64,000 nucleotides of DNA from Marimonas lutisalis (GTDB lineage Bacteria > Pseudomonadota > Alphaproteobacteria > Rhodobacterales > Rhodobacteraceae). The notes under the pieces were generated by a model. The model saw only the letters and a program-made list of their open reading frames with translations. It ran no database searches and had not been told where the DNA came from. Each line of letters starts with the position of its first letter. Positions within the stretch are counted from its first letter, which is position 1. A program made the position numbers and the translations under genes. The stretch is taken from contig NZ_SKCI01000005.1 of assembly GCF_005434965.1 (NCBI RefSeq), positions 1-64,000 of the forward strand, written 5' to 3'. Shown in pieces: positions 46,168 through 57,102 of the stretch.

Positions 46168-46196
46168 CTGATTTTTTCTATCAGGTATTTGCAAAT
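46168..46196 (-). promoter_or_regulatory. Candidate iron-responsive operator
   Basis: CTGATTTTTTCTATCAG at 46168-46184 is a perfect CTGA-N9-TCAG, the form reported for the iron-Rhodo-box of Rhodobacteraceae (TGA-N9-TCA). A palindrome ATTTGCAAAT follows at 46187-46196. Both lie within 45 bases of the exported-protein start and its PiuC-type partner. Confidence 0.6.
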
Positions 46197-46258
46197 CCGC
46201 CCCAGGTCAACCGCATTTTCGCTGTTCCTGTCCAGCGGAACCGGTTACATGCCCGCCC

Positions 46259-46744
46259 ATGACAATCGACGTGATCATGGAAGACGACCGCTGGCAACAG
46301 ATCGGGCTTGATGCGTTGGCGCTTCGCGCCGCCAATGCCACGCTGGCGCATCTCGGCCTTGATCCGCAGGCGGCCGAGGCCTGCCTGATGGCCTGCGATG
46401 ATACCCGCATCGCCACGCTCAACGCCGATTTCCGCGGCAAACCGCAGCCCACCAACGTGCTCAGCTGGCCCGCGGAAGAACGCGGCGCCGAGGAGGATGG
46501 CGACACGCCCCTGCCGCCCTCGGACCCGGAACTGGGCGACATCGCCATCGCCTGGGAAACCTGTGCGCGGGAAGCCGCCGACCAGGGCAAGCCGATGGCC
46601 GATCATGTCACCCACCTGATCGTTCACGGGTTGTTGCATTTGCTGGGCTACGATCACCAGCGTGACCGCGATGTCACCCTGATGGAGGCGCTCGAGGTGG
46701 AGATACTTGGCAAACTGGGGCTTCCTGACCCATATAGGGAATGA
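46259..46744 (+). CDS. ybeY: rRNA maturation endoribonuclease YbeY
   Basis: The protein is 161 residues. HLIVHGLLHLLGYDHQRD supplies the three zinc-binding His residues of the family. DDTRIATLNADFRGKPQPTNVLSWP and ELGDIAIAWE are the conserved stretches before it. It trims 16S rRNA ends. The operon ybeY-corC-lnt follows directly, a standard arrangement. Confidence 0.96.
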   Translation: MTIDVIMEDDRWQQIGLDALALRAANATLAHLGLDPQAAEACLMACDDTRIATLNADFRGKPQPTNVLSWPAEERGAEEDGDTPLPPSDPELGDIAIAWETCAREAADQGKPMADHVTHLIVHGLLHLLGYDHQRDRDVTLMEALEVEILGKLGLPDPYRE

Positions 46745-46776
46745 CAGGGGCCGGTGCCCCGCAGGACAAGGTAAGT

Positions 46777-47673
46777 ATGGGCGACAGTAACGAGGGGTCT
46801 TCTAACGCGGCGCAAAGCGCGCCGCAGGACCCGACAGACCAGCAAGACAACGCATCAGGCGGGTTCTTCCGCCGCATCATCAGCGCGCTCAGCCCCTCGG
46901 ACGAGGATGCGCCCGGTCTGGAAGAGGCCCCGCGCCCGGCCGAAATGGCCATGCCCGGCATGCTCAACCTGCGCCGCATGGCGGTCGAGGACGTGATGAT
47001 CCCCAAGGCCGAGATCGTCGCCGTGCCCTCGACCATCACCAAGACCGACCTGGTCGAGGTGTTCCGCAACAGCGGCCTGACGCGCCTGCCGGTCTACCAG
47101 GACACGCTGGACACGCCCATTGGCATGGTCCACCTCAAGGATTTCGCGCTTCAGCACGGTTTCAACGGCACCACCAAGAACCGTTTCAATCTCAAGAAGA
47201 TGCTGCGCCCGCTGCTCTACGTGCCCACCTCGATGCCGATCGGCGTGCTCCTGTCGAAGATGCAGACCGAGCGGCGCCACCTGGCGCTGGTGATCGACGA
47301 ATATGGCGGCGTCGACGGGCTGGTCACGATCGAGGACCTGATCGAACAGGTCATCGGCGAGATCGAAGACGAGCACGACCAGGAAGAAGACCAGTATTTC
47401 ACCCGAGAAAAGCCGGGCGTCTACCTGGCCCAGGCCAAGACCCCGCTCGAGGATTTCGAGGCCGAGATCGGCCAGCCCCTGACCGAGCCCGAGGATATCG
47501 ACGAAGAAGAGATCGACACGCTGGGCGGTCTGGTCTTCATGCTGTCTGGCCGCGTGCCGGTGCGTGGCGAGGTGGTCGAACATCCCAACGGGACCGAGTT
47601 CGAGGTGATCGACGCCGACCCGCGCCGGATCAAGCGGCTGCGCGTCCGCCTGCCCGGCCACGGCGATGGCTGA
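46777..47673 (+). CDS. CorC/HlyC-type CBS-domain protein
   Basis: From the ATG at 46777 (AAGG upstream) the protein is 298 residues; an ATG at 46741 overlapping the ybeY stop is also possible. Two CBS domains (SGLTRLPVYQDTLDTPIGMV and IDEYGGVDGLVTIEDLIEQV) bind adenosine nucleotides. A C-terminal transporter-associated domain ends it. CorC-like proteins help magnesium and cobalt export. It overlaps lnt by eight bases. Confidence 0.93.
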   Translation: MGDSNEGSSNAAQSAPQDPTDQQDNASGGFFRRIISALSPSDEDAPGLEEAPRPAEMAMPGMLNLRRMAVEDVMIPKAEIVAVPSTITKTDLVEVFRNSGLTRLPVYQDTLDTPIGMVHLKDFALQHGFNGTTKNRFNLKKMLRPLLYVPTSMPIGVLLSKMQTERRHLALVIDEYGGVDGLVTIEDLIEQVIGEIEDEHDQEEDQYFTREKPGVYLAQAKTPLEDFEAEIGQPLTEPEDIDEEEIDTLGGLVFMLSGRVPVRGEVVEHPNGTEFEVIDADPRRIKRLRVRLPGHGDG

Positions 47674-49192
47674 GCCGGGCCAGAGCCCCATCGAGAGATT
47701 CGAGTTTCGCGCCGCGCGGCTGTTCCTGCGCCGGCTGATGGCGCTGACCGCGCTCGCAGGCGGGCTCGCCGCGCTTGGCCACGCGCCCTTCAATCTCTGG
47801 CCGGTGGCGCTCCTGGGGCTTTCCGGGCTCTTCGCCATGTTCCGCGTGGGCCACACAGCGGCACGTGCCTTCTGGATCGGCTGGGCCGGCGGCACCGGCT
47901 ATTTCGCCGTGGCGCTCTTTTGGATCGTCGAGCCCTTCTTCGTCGATTTCGCCCGCCATGGCTGGATGGCGCCCTTCGCCCTGGTATTTCTGTCCGGCGG
48001 GCTCGCGCTTTTCTGGGGCGTCGCCTTCTGGGCGGCGCGGCGCGCGGGCGGCCGGCCGCTGGCCTGGATCGCCGCGCTCACGCTTGCCGAAATTCTGCGC
48101 TCCTACGTGCTCACCGGCTTTCCCTGGGCGCTTCTGGGCTATGCCTGGGCCGCCAGCCCCGCCGCCATCTACGCCGCCTACATCGGCCCGCACGGGCTGA
48201 CCGCCGCCGCGCTGGCCGTGGCGGTCACGCTCTGGCGCCTTCTCACCCCCGCCCGCCTGCGCGCGCTGCCCATGCTCGGGCTCTACGCGTTGCTCCTCGC
48301 CGCGGCCATTCCGCTCGGCCGCCCGGCCAGCCCGCCCGCGGATGCCCCCGTCATCCGCCTGGTGCAGCCCAACGCCCCCCAGCACCAGAAATGGGACCCC
48401 GCTCATATCAACGGCTTCTTCGAACGCCAGCTGCGCTTTACCGCGGCCGCACCCGAAGGACCCGCGCCCGATCTCGTCGTCTGGCCCGAAACCGCGATCC
48501 CCTGGTTTCTCGACAACGCGGGCGAGCCGCTGCGCATGATCTCGCAGGCCGCAGGCGGCACGCCCGTGGTGCTGGGCCTGCGCCGGCTTGACGGGCCGCG
48601 CCTCTACAATTCGCTCGTCGTGCTCGACCCCGCGGGTCAGGTCCGCGCGCTTTATGACAAGCACCATCTCGTACCCTTCGGGGAATACATCCCGATGGGC
48701 AATATCGCGGCCCAGATGGGCATTCATGGCCTCGCCACCAACGAAGGCTACGGCTATTCCTCGGGCCCCGGTCCGCGGCTCGTGTCGCTGCCGGGCATCG
48801 GCCGCGCCCTGCCGCTCATCTGCTACGAAGCCGTCTTTCCCCAGGGTGTGGGCGCCGCCCCGGCCCGCCCCCGCGTCCTGCTGCAGATCACCAACGACGC
48901 CTGGTTCGGCCAGTTCTCGGGGCCTTACCAGCACCTGCAACAGGCCCGCATGCGCGCCATCGAACAGGGCCTGCCGATGCTGCGCGTCGCCAATACCGGC
49001 GTTTCGGCGATGATCGGCCCGCGCGGCTCCGTTTCCGCCCGGCTGGCGCTTGGCACGGCCGGCTATACCGATGCCGCCCTGCCGCCCGTGCTGCCGCCCA
49101 CGCCCTATGCCCGCACCGGCGACGCGCCCATCGCCCTCCTCATGCTGCTGGCGCTCGGCCTGGCCTGGTGGCGCCGGGCGCCCGCGAAATAG
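47666..49192 (+). CDS. lnt: Apolipoprotein N-acyltransferase
   Basis: Lnt adds the third fatty acid to lipoproteins in the inner membrane. At 508 residues it has the usual N-terminal membrane helices and a nitrilase-fold domain. The catalytic Glu-Lys-Cys triad is visible in WPETAIPWF, YDKHHLVPFGEY and LICYEAVFP. It starts inside the corC end and leads to metK. Confidence 0.96.
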   Translation: MAEPGQSPIERFEFRAARLFLRRLMALTALAGGLAALGHAPFNLWPVALLGLSGLFAMFRVGHTAARAFWIGWAGGTGYFAVALFWIVEPFFVDFARHGWMAPFALVFLSGGLALFWGVAFWAARRAGGRPLAWIAALTLAEILRSYVLTGFPWALLGYAWAASPAAIYAAYIGPHGLTAAALAVAVTLWRLLTPARLRALPMLGLYALLLAAAIPLGRPASPPADAPVIRLVQPNAPQHQKWDPAHINGFFERQLRFTAAAPEGPAPDLVVWPETAIPWFLDNAGEPLRMISQAAGGTPVVLGLRRLDGPRLYNSLVVLDPAGQVRALYDKHHLVPFGEYIPMGNIAAQMGIHGLATNEGYGYSSGPGPRLVSLPGIGRALPLICYEAVFPQGVGAAPARPRVLLQITNDAWFGQFSGPYQHLQQARMRAIEQGLPMLRVANTGVSAMIGPRGSVSARLALGTAGYTDAALPPVLPPTPYARTGDAPIALLMLLALGLAWWRRAPAK

Positions 49193-49232
49193 CCATTGAC
49201 CCGGGCCACGCCCCCGCGTAACCAGTTGTGAC

Positions 49233-49285
49233 CTCCCGGCACAACGGCTTCCTGGCGTGTCGGGCTAACACCTAATGGAGCACTT
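49233..49285 (+). ncRNA. SAM/SAH riboswitch in front of metK
   Basis: The stretch with CACAACGGCTTCCTGGCGTG (from 49240) followed by TAA and AATGGAGCACTT, close to the metK start, matches the known SAM/SAH riboswitch consensus of Rhodobacterales. The ribosome site GGAG (49277-49280) lies within the part that pairs in the pseudoknot, so S-adenosylmethionine binding should block metK translation. Confidence 0.9.
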
Positions 49286-49288
49286 CTC

Positions 49289-50455
<1,167 letters not shown>

Positions 50456-50472
50456 TCCGAAAAAACCTACAA

Positions 50473-50505
50473 CAAGGCCCCGCCCCGCCCGGCGGGGCCT
50501 TTTTC
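50473..50505 (+). terminator. Terminator after metK
   Basis: AAGGCCCCGCC and GGCGGGGCCTT form an eleven-pair stem, followed by TTTTC, within 20 bases of the metK stop. Confidence 0.92.
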
Positions 50506-50583
50506 ATGCCCGCCGCCGCAACGTCCTGCTGGCATATAGGCCCGGACCCGGCCAGACTTGCGCACAACAGGAAAGGCCAGCCC

Positions 50584-51213
50584 ATGCTCTTTTATGATTG
50601 CGCCACCGCCCCCAGCCCCCGCCGCGCCCGCATGTTCATCGCCGAAAAGGGATTGCAGATCGACACCCGCCAGATCTCGATCGCCGAGGGCGAACAGCTC
50701 TCGGCGGACTTCCTCGCCGTGAACCCGCGCGCCACCGTGCCGGTTCTGGTCACCGACGAAGGCACCACGCTTACCGAAAACGTCGCCATCGCCACCTATC
50801 TCGAAGCCCGCTTTCCCGAACCGCCGCTGATGGGCCGCAACGCCGATGAAAAGGGCCTTGTCGCGATGTGGAACGCGATTTCGGAACACCAGGGCGGCAT
50901 GGCCGTGGCCGAGGCGCTGCGCAATTCCCATCCCGCGATGAAGGACCGTGCCCTGCCCGGCCCGCTCAACCTGCCGCAGATCCCCGAACTGGCCCAGCGC
51001 GGCCATGCCCGCGTCGCCGCCTTCTTCAACCTCGTCGAAGAGCGCCTGGGCCACAGCCGCCACCTCGCCGGCGACAATTTCACCCTCGCCGACATCACCG
51101 CCTTCGTCTTCATCGATTTCGCCCGCGTGATCCGCGCCCGCATCCCCGAAGGCAACAACGACACCCGCGCCTGGTTCGACAGCATCGCCGCCCGCCCCTC
51201 GGCCAGCCTCTGA
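50584..51213 (+). CDS. Glutathione S-transferase
   Basis: From the ATG at 50584 the protein is 209 residues; the frame extends further upstream only as a shadow of metK. LFYDCATAPSPRRARMFIAE opens the thioredoxin-like domain, NPRATVPVLVTDEGTTLTEN holds the glutathione-binding cis-Pro and Thr, and NFTLADITAFVFIDF marks the helical domain. It probably detoxifies or isomerises a small molecule. It converges on the DoxX gene. Confidence 0.93.
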   Translation: MLFYDCATAPSPRRARMFIAEKGLQIDTRQISIAEGEQLSADFLAVNPRATVPVLVTDEGTTLTENVAIATYLEARFPEPPLMGRNADEKGLVAMWNAISEHQGGMAVAEALRNSHPAMKDRALPGPLNLPQIPELAQRGHARVAAFFNLVEERLGHSRHLAGDNFTLADITAFVFIDFARVIRARIPEGNNDTRAWFDSIAARPSASL

Positions 51214-51295
51214 ACGGCGCTCTTCCCCGCTCTTTCTTGGCCGAAATACTCAAAACCCCACGTCCACCATCGGCCCGGCGCCCAAAACCGCGCCC

Positions 51296-51348
51296 CCGCC
51301 CCCTCAGGCAAACGGGGTGGGTGGGCGGGCGTTTGCCCGAGGGGGCGG
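51296..51348. repeat. Long imperfect hairpin between convergent genes
   Basis: Nineteen-base arms at 51296-51314 and 51330-51348 (core CGTTTGCC..AGGGGGCGG) match with one mismatch around a 15-base loop. A dispersed-element-like TCTTGGCCGAAATACTC lies 60 bases before it. It may end the glutathione transferase transcript. Confidence 0.65.
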
Positions 51349-51357
51349 GCCAAACGC

Positions 51358-51385
51358 AAAAGGCCCCGCCGAACGGGCAGGGCCT
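51358..51385 (-). terminator. Terminator after the DoxX gene
   Basis: On the minus strand AAGGCCCTGCCC and the GGCGGGGCCTT arm pair, then run into TTTTGCG. It lies about 20 bases past the DoxX stop. Confidence 0.75.
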
Positions 51386-51406
51386 TCGCTGGATTTCCCG
51401 GGGGAA

Positions 51407-51841
51407 TTACTCCGCCGGCACCGTCGCGCGGCTTTCCCCACGATCCAGCGCAAACGCCCCGGCGCCCAGGCTCACGATCATCAGCATGCCGCCGGCGATG
51501 CTCACGTTCTTCCAGAAGCTGATCATCTGCATCTGCGCTTCCATGCCCTCCAGGCCCAGCGCCGGCAGGTAGTGGAAGATCAACCCCGACAGCAGGGTAA
51601 AGCCCGCCAGAAGGAAGGCCACGATCCGCGTCTGCCATCCCAGCAGCAGCGCAATGCCGCCGCCCAGTTCGGTCAGGATCACCAGCGGCAAGAGGCCACC
51701 CGGCACGCCCATCATTTCCATATAGCCCTGGGTGCCTTCATAGCCGGTGATCTTCTGCGCCCCGGCAATGATGAAGATCAGCGCGAGGAGCACGCGCCCC
51801 AGCGGCGCGGCCCAGGTTTGTGCGGTTTTAAGAGTATCCAT
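51407..51841 (-). CDS. DoxX-family membrane protein
   Basis: From the ATG at 51841 the protein is 144 residues with four membrane helices. PLGRVLLALIFIIAGAQKIT is the usual DoxX start and VILTELGGGIALLLGWQTRI its middle helix. DoxX-like proteins act in the inner membrane in redox or oxidative-stress work; the exact role here is not shown. Confidence 0.88.
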   Translation of the reverse strand: MDTLKTAQTWAAPLGRVLLALIFIIAGAQKITGYEGTQGYMEMMGVPGGLLPLVILTELGGGIALLLGWQTRIVAFLLAGFTLLSGLIFHYLPALGLEGMEAQMQMISFWKNVSIAGGMLMIVSLGAGAFALDRGESRATVPAE

Positions 51842-52134
51842 GTCTTTCGTCCTGTTCACGTTGCAATCGGCCCGTCTCGCGGGCGGCTGCCTAACACCTG
51901 GGCCATCCGCCCCATTCGCACCATTCCAAATTTTTCGAATACTAATGTGCGCAAACGCACAAAACTCCGCACGCTGCGTTAATGACTTTTCGGTTAACGA
52001 ATGCCGCGTTGCGGCGGTGCACGGATGTCAGCCGGATGTCAGCCGCAAGTCACCCCCCGCTTTTCCGCCAACCGCGCGCCGTTAACCCCACCGCGCGCTT
52101 GCGCCCCGCGCGCCCCGGCGCTAGGACGCGGGCC

Positions 52135-52848
52135 ATGAGCAAAGCCAATCACAACTCGGGCGCGCCGTGGCGCAATTTCTATGGCCGGATCAAGGGCAAG
52201 GGCCTGCGCAAGTCGCAGGAGGCCTATCTGGAAGAAGACCTTGAAAAACTCTCGCCCGGCCCTGTCGGATGGGATGTGAACCCCGATCGCAACCCGTTGG
52301 ATTTGAACGCTCTTTTCGGCGGGCGCGAGGTCTGGCTCGAAGTCGGATTCGGCGGCGGTGAACACCTCGTTCACCAGGCAACCATCCACCCCGAGGTCGG
52401 TATCATCGGGGCCGAGCCTTATATCAACGGCGTGGCCATGCTCCTGGGCAAGATCCGCGAAGCCGGCTGCGATAATGTCCGCATCCACCCCGGCGACGCG
52501 CGCGATCTCTTCGATGTGCTGCCCGAGGGCTCGATCTCCCGCGCCTTCCTTCTCTATCCCGATCCCTGGCCCAAGAAAAAGCACCACCGCCGTCGCTTCG
52601 TGACCCCGGAACACCTTGAACCGCTTGTGAAAATTCTCAAACCCGGGGCGATCTTCCGGGTTGCCACCGACATCCCCGATTATGTCCGCCAGACGCTCGA
52701 ACAGGTGCCGCGACACGGCTTTGACTGGCTGGCCGAGCGCCCGGCCGACTGGCGCGAGCCCTGGGATGACTGGATTTCCACGCGCTATGAACAAAAGGCC
52801 CTGCGAGAAGGCCGCACGCCGCACTACCTGACCTTCCGCAAACGCTGA
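52135..52848 (+). CDS. trmB: tRNA (guanine-N7-)-methyltransferase
   Basis: TrmB methylates G46 of tRNA. From the ATG at 52135 it is 237 residues; the frame open from 51982 lacks a good start. WLEVGFGGGEHLVHQA binds S-adenosylmethionine, GAEPYINGVAMLLGKI follows, and FLLYPDPWPKKKHHRRR is the family hallmark. It follows metK, which supplies its cofactor, as in related genomes. Confidence 0.95.
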   Translation: MSKANHNSGAPWRNFYGRIKGKGLRKSQEAYLEEDLEKLSPGPVGWDVNPDRNPLDLNALFGGREVWLEVGFGGGEHLVHQATIHPEVGIIGAEPYINGVAMLLGKIREAGCDNVRIHPGDARDLFDVLPEGSISRAFLLYPDPWPKKKHHRRRFVTPEHLEPLVKILKPGAIFRVATDIPDYVRQTLEQVPRHGFDWLAERPADWREPWDDWISTRYEQKALREGRTPHYLTFRKR

Positions 52849-52897
52849 ACGCGCGGTTAAGGACTCGTTGGCAAAGCTGCGATAAACCTTGCGCGGA

Positions 52898-53686
52898 TTA
52901 CAGGTTTTCCGCCTGCGGCATCCCCAGCACGTGATAGCCGCCATCGACGCGAATGATCTCGCCACTGGTATAGGCGCCCTCGTCCGAGGCCAGGTAGACC
53001 GCCGTGCCGCCCACCGCTTCCAGCGTCGCGTTGCTGCGCAGCGGCGCGTTCTGCTCGGTATGCTTGAAGGTCTTGCGCGCCCCGCCGATCGCGGCACCGG
53101 CCAGCGTCTTCATCGGGCCGGGGCTGATCGCGTTTACGCGGATGCCCTGCGGTCCCAGGTCGTTGGCCAGGTAACGCACCGTCGCCTCCAGCGCCGCCTT
53201 GGCCACGCCCATCACGTTGTAATTCGGCACAACCCGGTTCGACCCCTGGTAGGTCAGCGTCAGAATGGTGCCGCCCTCGGTCATCATCGGCTCGGCCCGG
53301 CGCGCCACCTCGATCAGCGAATAACAGGAAATATCCAATGAATTCTTGAAGTTATCCCGCGAGGTATTGAGGAAGCGACCGGTCAGTTCGGACTTGTCGG
53401 AATAGGCGATCGCATGCACAAGGAAATCCATCCGGTCCCAGCGCTCCGCCAGCCCGGCAAAGGCCGCATCAAGCGATGCATCGTCGGTCACGTCCACATC
53501 GACCATGAAATCCGAGCCCAGCGATTCCGCCAGCGGCTGTACCCGCTTGCCAAAGGCCTCGCCCTGGTAGGTAAAGGCTAGTTCGGCCCCCTCGTCGGCC
53601 AGCGCCTTGGCGATCCCCCAGGCGATCGAGCGATCATTGGCGACCCCCATGATCAGCCCGCGCTTGCCCTTCATCCGGTCGCCCAT
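52898..53686 (-). CDS. fabI: Enoyl-ACP reductase (NADH), FabI type
   Basis: FabI makes the last reduction in fatty acid elongation. At 262 residues it is normal. GVANDRSIAWGIAKALADEG binds NADH; YNVMGVAKAALEA holds the catalytic Tyr and Lys (Tyr-x6-Lys). It ends an fabA-fabB-fabI set on the minus strand, four bases after fabB. Confidence 0.96.
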   Translation of the reverse strand: MGDRMKGKRGLIMGVANDRSIAWGIAKALADEGAELAFTYQGEAFGKRVQPLAESLGSDFMVDVDVTDDASLDAAFAGLAERWDRMDFLVHAIAYSDKSELTGRFLNTSRDNFKNSLDISCYSLIEVARRAEPMMTEGGTILTLTYQGSNRVVPNYNVMGVAKAALEATVRYLANDLGPQGIRVNAISPGPMKTLAGAAIGGARKTFKHTEQNAPLRSNATLEAVGGTAVYLASDEGAYTSGEIIRVDGGYHVLGMPQAENL

Positions 53687-53690
53687 GGCG

Positions 53691-54920
53691 TTACCCCCTG
53701 AATTTCGACAGGATCATCGACCCGTTCGTACCACCGAACCCGAACGAGTTCGTCATCACTGAATCAAGCCCGGCATTCTCCACCAGCGCGGTCGCGATTT
53801 CGCCCGCGTTGATCGCCGGGTCGAGCGTGTCGACATTGATCGACGGGATGATGAAATCATGCTCCAGCGCCAGCAGACAATAGATTGCCTCCTGCGCCCC
53901 CGTCGCGCCCTGGCTGTGGCCCGTCATCGACTTGGTCGAGCTGATCGGCGGCGTGCTGCCTTCACCGAACACCCGCCGCACCGCTTCCACTTCGCCCACG
54001 TCGCCCACCGGGGTCGAGGTGCCGTGTGCGTTGATATAACTCACTTTTCTGTCTTCCGGCAGCGACTCGAGCGCCAGCCGCATCGCGCGCTCGCCGCCCT
54101 CGCCGCTGGGCGCCACCATGTCGTGGCCATCCGATGTCGCGGCAAAACCGGTGACCTCGGCATAGATCTTCGCGCCACGCGCCTGCGCGTGTTCCAGGTC
54201 CTCCAGCACGACAATCCCGCCGCCACCGGAGATGACGAACCCGTCGCGATCGGAATCGAAGGCGCGGCTCGCCTTCTCGGGGGTATCGTTGTATTTCGAA
54301 GACATCGCGCCCATCGCGTCAAACAGGCACGACAAGGTCCAGTCGAGCTCTTCCCCGCCCCCGGCAAACATCACGTCCTGTTTGCCCAGCATTATCTGCT
54401 CGGCTGCATTGCCGATGCAGTGCAGGCTCGTGGAACAGGCCGAGGTGATCGAATAGTTGATCCCCTTGATCTTGTAGGCCGTGGCCAGGTTGGCCGAGAT
54501 CGTCGAGCTCATGCATTTCGGCACTGCGAACGGCCCGATCCGCTTGGTCCCGCCGGATTTCAGAACCGTCTGATGCGCCGCGAACATCGCGCTGGTCGAC
54601 GGCCCACCCGAGCCCGCCACCAGGCCGGTGCGCGGATTGACGATATCGCTTTCCTCAAGCCCGGCATCGGCAATCGCCTGGCCCATCGCGATATGCGCAT
54701 AGGCGGCACCCGGTCCCATGAACCGCAGCGTGCGCTTGTCCACGTGCTCGCTCACATCCAGGTCGACGGCACCGGCAACCTGGCTGCGGAACCCGTGTTC
54801 CTTCATCGCCTCGTTGGCGGTGATCCCCGATTTGCCGGTTTTCAGCGAGGCCAGAACCTCTTCGGCATTGTTCCCGATGCTGGAAACGATCCCCAGACCG
54901 GTGACGACAACACGGCGCAT
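53691..54920 (-). CDS. fabB: 3-oxoacyl-ACP synthase I
   Basis: FabB elongates unsaturated acyl chains. From the ATG at 54920, with GGGGAGGG before it, the protein is 409 residues; a GTG two codons earlier is possible. The active Cys lies in [14 protein letters not shown], and the two His residues in [11 protein letters not shown] and GHSQGATGA. It follows fabA by 18 bases, the usual pairing for anaerobic unsaturated fatty acid synthesis. Confidence 0.96.
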   Translation of the reverse strand: MRRVVVTGLGIVSSIGNNAEEVLASLKTGKSGITANEAMKEHGFRSQVAGAVDLDVSEHVDKRTLRFMGPGAAYAHIAMGQAIADAGLEESDIVNPRTGLVAGSGGPSTSAMFAAHQTVLKSGGTKRIGPFAVPKCMSSTISANLATAYKIKGINYSITSACSTSLHCIGNAAEQIMLGKQDVMFAGGGEELDWTLSCLFDAMGAMSSKYNDTPEKASRAFDSDRDGFVISGGGGIVVLEDLEHAQARGAKIYAEVTGFAATSDGHDMVAPSGEGGERAMRLALESLPEDRKVSYINAHGTSTPVGDVGEVEAVRRVFGEGSTPPISSTKSMTGHSQGATGAQEAIYCLLALEHDFIIPSINVDTLDPAINAGEIATALVENAGLDSVMTNSFGFGGTNGSMILSKFRG

Positions 54921-54938
54921 CTGCACCCTCCCCTTGGC

Positions 54939-55448
54939 TCAGCTCTCGGACAGAGCGACCTTCATATCCTTGACTTCATAGATCACCTCGCCGTCGGCCT
55001 CGACGATGCCGTCGGCCACGCCCATGGTCAGGCGGCGGGTCTGCACGGCCTTGGTGAAATCCACCTTGTAGGTCAGCATCTTGCGGTCCGGCCGCACCAT
55101 GCCTTTCAGCTTCACCTCGCCCACGCCCAGCGCATAGCCCCGGCCGGTCCAGCCACGCCAGCCCAGGTTGAACCCGGTCAGCTGCCACAGACCATCAAGA
55201 CCAAGGCAGCCGGGCATGATAGGGTTGCCGGGAAAGTGGCATTCGAAGAACCACAGATCGGGCGTGATATCGAATTCAGCCAACACGTGGCCTTTGCCAT
55301 GCGCGCCGCCATCGGCCGAAATGTCGGTGATCCGGTCCATCATCAGCATCGGCGGTTCGGGCAGCTGTGCGTTGCCCGGCCCGAAAAGCTCGCCTCGGGC
55401 GCATTTCAAAAGGTCTTCTTTCGTGAAGCTGCTCGGGTATTGCGACAT
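54939..55448 (-). CDS. fabA: 3-hydroxydecanoyl-ACP dehydratase/isomerase
   Basis: FabA introduces the double bond of unsaturated fatty acids. From the ATG at 55448 it is 169 residues, normal for the family. His71 in [14 protein letters not shown] and Asp85 in [11 protein letters not shown] are the catalytic pair. It is the first gene of fabA-fabB-fabI and diverges from irr. Confidence 0.97.
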   Translation of the reverse strand: MSQYPSSFTKEDLLKCARGELFGPGNAQLPEPPMLMMDRITDISADGGAHGKGHVLAEFDITPDLWFFECHFPGNPIMPGCLGLDGLWQLTGFNLGWRGWTGRGYALGVGEVKLKGMVRPDRKMLTYKVDFTKAVQTRRLTMGVADGIVEADGEVIYEVKDMKVALSES

Positions 55449-55613
55449 GCTGGATATGGTCCTTTTCGGCCTCTTGTCTGCCAAAACCCTGTAACACCGT
55501 GCCAAAGGGTCCTGCAAGGCCGCCCTTGTCGCGCCGAAAACGATTTTCATTTGAAACATGGGGGGCTTGGCCCTTATATTCTCTGGAAACACAGGAAACG
55601 CGACGAAAACACC

Positions 55614-56039
55614 ATGGCACAGATTACCAATACCGCCGGAAAACGTGGCAGCGCATGGCTGGCCGAGGGCGGGCTGCGCCCGACCCGTCAGCGCGTCGCG
55701 CTGGCCTCGCTTCTCGTGGGCGACGGAATGCACCGTCATGTCACCGCCGAAAGCCTCTATGACGCCGTGCAGAAATCCGGCGAAAAGGTTTCGCTGGCCA
55801 CCGTCTACAATACGCTGCGCGCTTTCTGCGACGCCGGGCTGATGAGCGAGATCACGGTGGATGGTACGAAATCCTATTTCGACACCAACACCACCGAGCA
55901 CCCGCATTTCTTCTGGGAAGAAACCGGCGAGCTGACCGACGCCTCGGACGAGCGGATGCTGATCACCAACCTGCCCGATGCCCCCGCTGGAGCCGAAATC
56001 GCCTCGGTTGACGTGGTGATCCGCCTGCGCCGGACCTGA
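55614..56039 (+). CDS. irr: Iron response regulator Irr (Fur family)
   Basis: The protein is 141 residues. [41 protein letters not shown] and [14 protein letters not shown] form the Fur-type winged helix. [12 protein letters not shown] replaces the HxHxxC zinc site of Fur, as in Irr proteins, which sense haem state rather than free iron. Irr represses haem-costly genes when iron is low. It diverges from fabA, the order seen in related genomes. Confidence 0.9.
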   Translation: MAQITNTAGKRGSAWLAEGGLRPTRQRVALASLLVGDGMHRHVTAESLYDAVQKSGEKVSLATVYNTLRAFCDAGLMSEITVDGTKSYFDTNTTEHPHFFWEETGELTDASDERMLITNLPDAPAGAEIASVDVVIRLRRT

Positions 56040-56103
56040 GCCATCTTGCATAATCGCTGAATTGTCGCTCTCTTGGCCGCACCACGCCAAGGAGGGAACA
56101 ATC

Positions 56104-57096
56104 ATGCGCGCCATCACCTACACGAAATTCGGCCCCGCCGACGCGGTTCTGGCCCTGCGCGACATGCCCACGCCCAACCCGGCGGCGGGCGAGGTTCTGG
56201 TCCGGCTCAGCCGGTCGGGCGTGAACCCTTCGGACGTCAAAGCGCGCGCCGGGTCGCGCCCTGGCGTGACCGAGCCTCCCTATCCGCTGATCATCCCCCA
56301 TTCCGACGGTGCCGGCGTGATCGAGGCCGTGGGCACCGGCGTCGATCCGATGCGCGTGGGCCAGCGCGTCTGGGTCTGGAACGGTCAGTGGCAGCGCCCG
56401 CATGGCACCGCCGCAAGCCATATCGTGCTGCCCGCCAGCCACGCCGTTCCCCTGCCCGACGGTGTCAGCTTCGATACCGGTGCGACGCTTGGCATTCCGG
56501 CTCTGACCGCGGCGCAAACCGTGTTTGGCGGCGGCGAGATCAAGGGCAAAACCCTGCTGGTGTCGGGCGGCGGCGGCTCGGTCGGGCACCTGGCGATCCA
56601 GCTGGCGGTCTGGGGCGGGGCCAAGGTGATCGCCACGGTAGGCTCGGGCCGTTCGGGCGATGATGCCCGCGCCGCCGGCGCCACAAGCGTCGTCGATTAC
56701 CATTCGCCCTCCCTGGTCGAGGATATCCTGGCCGCCAATGACGGCCAGCCGATCGACCGCGCGGTGGAATGCGAGTTCGGCCCGAATGCCGACACGCTGG
56801 CCCAGGTCATGGCGCCGCTCTCGACGATTGCCGCCTACGGCTCGGCCGGAAACATGTCGCCCACCTTTCCCTTTGGCCCGATGCTGTTCAAGGCGCTCAA
56901 GATCGACATCACGCTGATCTACATCCTGCCCCCGCACGAGCGTGCCGAGATGATCCGCCTCATCCACAAGGCGCTGGATGAAGGCGCGCTGAATTCGCGT
57001 GTTCACGCCGTCTATCCGCTCGATCAATGCGCCGAGGCGCACAAGGCGGTCGAGGCGGCGGGCCGCCACGGTGCGATCCTGCTCGACTGCGACTAG
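56104..57096 (+). CDS. Zinc-free quinone-oxidoreductase-like alcohol dehydrogenase
   Basis: From the ATG at 56104, with AAGGAGGG before it, the protein is 330 residues. [15 protein letters not shown] and [17 protein letters not shown] are the MDR family signatures; [19 protein letters not shown] binds NADP. The catalytic zinc Cys is absent, as in quinone reductases. It should reduce quinones or unsaturated carbonyls. Confidence 0.9.
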   Translation: MRAITYTKFGPADAVLALRDMPTPNPAAGEVLVRLSRSGVNPSDVKARAGSRPGVTEPPYPLIIPHSDGAGVIEAVGTGVDPMRVGQRVWVWNGQWQRPHGTAASHIVLPASHAVPLPDGVSFDTGATLGIPALTAAQTVFGGGEIKGKTLLVSGGGGSVGHLAIQLAVWGGAKVIATVGSGRSGDDARAAGATSVVDYHSPSLVEDILAANDGQPIDRAVECEFGPNADTLAQVMAPLSTIAAYGSAGNMSPTFPFGPMLFKALKIDITLIYILPPHERAEMIRLIHKALDEGALNSRVHAVYPLDQCAEAHKAVEAAGRHGAILLDCD

Positions 57097-57102
57097 CGCG
57101 GC

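Noticed and set aside
53859-56039. Open frame of 726 codons spanning fabB, fabA and irr
   Set aside because: Only its last 141 codons are real (irr); the rest is antisense to fabB and fabA.
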